Of a stretch of 6,390 nucleotides of DNA, positions 6,247 through 6,390 are shown piece by piece; the first letter of the stretch is position 1, and every line of letters starts with the position of its first letter. The stretch comes from Planctomycetaceae bacterium (GTDB lineage Bacteria > Planctomycetota > Planctomycetia > Pirellulales > Pirellulaceae): the NCBI GenBank assembly GCA_003455945.1, contig DMPQ01000173.1, positions 1 through 6,390 on the forward strand. Direction: 5' to 3'. A model generated the notes under the pieces. It worked only from the letters and a program-made list of their open reading frames with translations. It searched no databases and was not told the origin of the DNA. Both the position numbers and the translations under genes were made by a program.

Positions 6247-6258
6247 CCCCCGGTCGCA
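6239..6258 (+). terminator. Perfect palindromic hairpin after the HEAT-like gene
   Basis: TGCGACCG (6239-6246), a CCCC loop (6247-6250) and CGGTCGCA (6251-6258) make a perfect eight-pair stem with a four-base loop, 32 bases past the stop codon. Position and stability fit a transcription terminator. However, only AACGGGGTT follows, with no T-tract, and the element could equally be a REP-like dispersed palindrome. Confidence 0.5.
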
Positions 6259-6390
6259 ACGGGGTTCCGAGTCGGGACACGGCCGGAACGCACCGGTTGC
6301 GGCGCGTCGTGACTGGCCCAACCAGCCCGACGCGAAGCGCCGGGATCAGCCTCGTCAGCGACCGCGCGTCGTGATGAAACCGCGGAACAC
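6259..6390. other. Non-coding right end of the window
   Basis: No convincing gene is seen on either strand in the last 130 bases. A further small hairpin is possible: CGCA (6289-6292) with TGCG (6298-6301) around a CCGGT loop. An ATG at 6374 (ATGAAACCGCGG) near the edge could begin a gene beyond the window, but no ribosome binding site precedes it and only five full codons are visible. Confidence 0.4.

Noticed and set aside
4720..6321. Long open frame of 533 codons on the minus strand opposite the HEAT-like gene
   Set aside because: Its product is extremely rich in Arg, His, Asp and Gln with no signal, motif or domain, as expected of the antisense shadow of a GC-rich gene. The plus-strand frame has a signal peptide and repeat structure.
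6374..6390. Possible start of a further gene at the right edge (ATGAAACCGCGG)
   Set aside because: Only five full codons are visible and no Shine-Dalgarno sequence precedes it.
1..6390. CRISPR array, tRNA, rRNA, insertion sequence or toxin-antitoxin pair
   Set aside because: No regularly spaced repeats beyond the two 12-mers at 6204-6246, no cloverleaf or rRNA-like sequence, no transposase motif with terminal repeats, and no paired small genes were found on either strand.

Overview
The window is GC-rich (roughly two-thirds G+C) and gene-dense. Its protein features point to a member of the Planctomycetes: a short-LID adenylate kinase after secY, an enlarged GntP-family permease, a very small lipoprotein ending in an 'ARAIEANLGV'-like tail, a BshB1-type deacetylase of the 'GEPTPFGTPE' form, and an exported HEAT-repeat-like protein with an arginine-rich signal peptide. 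The taxonomic call is inference from remembered family traits; no rRNA or ribosomal protein gene is present to settle it.

Layout. Positions 1-449 hold the C-terminal third of SecY, the end of an spc-type ribosomal/secretion operon. After a 76-base gap containing a very strong hairpin comes adk (526-1128), probably co-transcribed with secY. The usual next genes of this operon (map, infA, rpmJ) are absent, so the conserved gene order breaks here. A 274-base gap follows, with a candidate terminator and then a near-consensus sigma70 promoter (TTGACC, 17 bp, TATAAC) that drives a 705-codon GntP-family permease (1403-3520). This permease has an extra N-terminal hydrophobic segment and linker, plus a hydrophilic insert of about 134 residues. 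It converges on a small lipoprotein gene on the minus strand (3612-3839). A roughly 200-base divergent region separates that gene from bshB1 (4040-4783). A strong hairpin and a TATACT -10-like element precede a secreted HEAT-repeat-like protein (4939-6207). The last 183 bases are non-coding and hold a 12-base direct repeat and a perfect palindromic hairpin.

How the genes work together. secY and adk are a classic housekeeping pair (protein export and adenine nucleotide balance). The permease, lipoprotein, deacetylase and HEAT protein appear to be separately transcribed units with no obvious shared pathway. bshB1 implies synthesis of a bacillithiol-like thiol, or of a related deacetylated glycoside, but the partner genes bshA and bshC are not in the window. 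I see no mobile element, CRISPR array, tRNA or rRNA, and no clear evidence of a novel multi-gene system. The most unusual items are the extended permease architecture, the palindrome and repeat block at the right end, and a striking excess of GATC.
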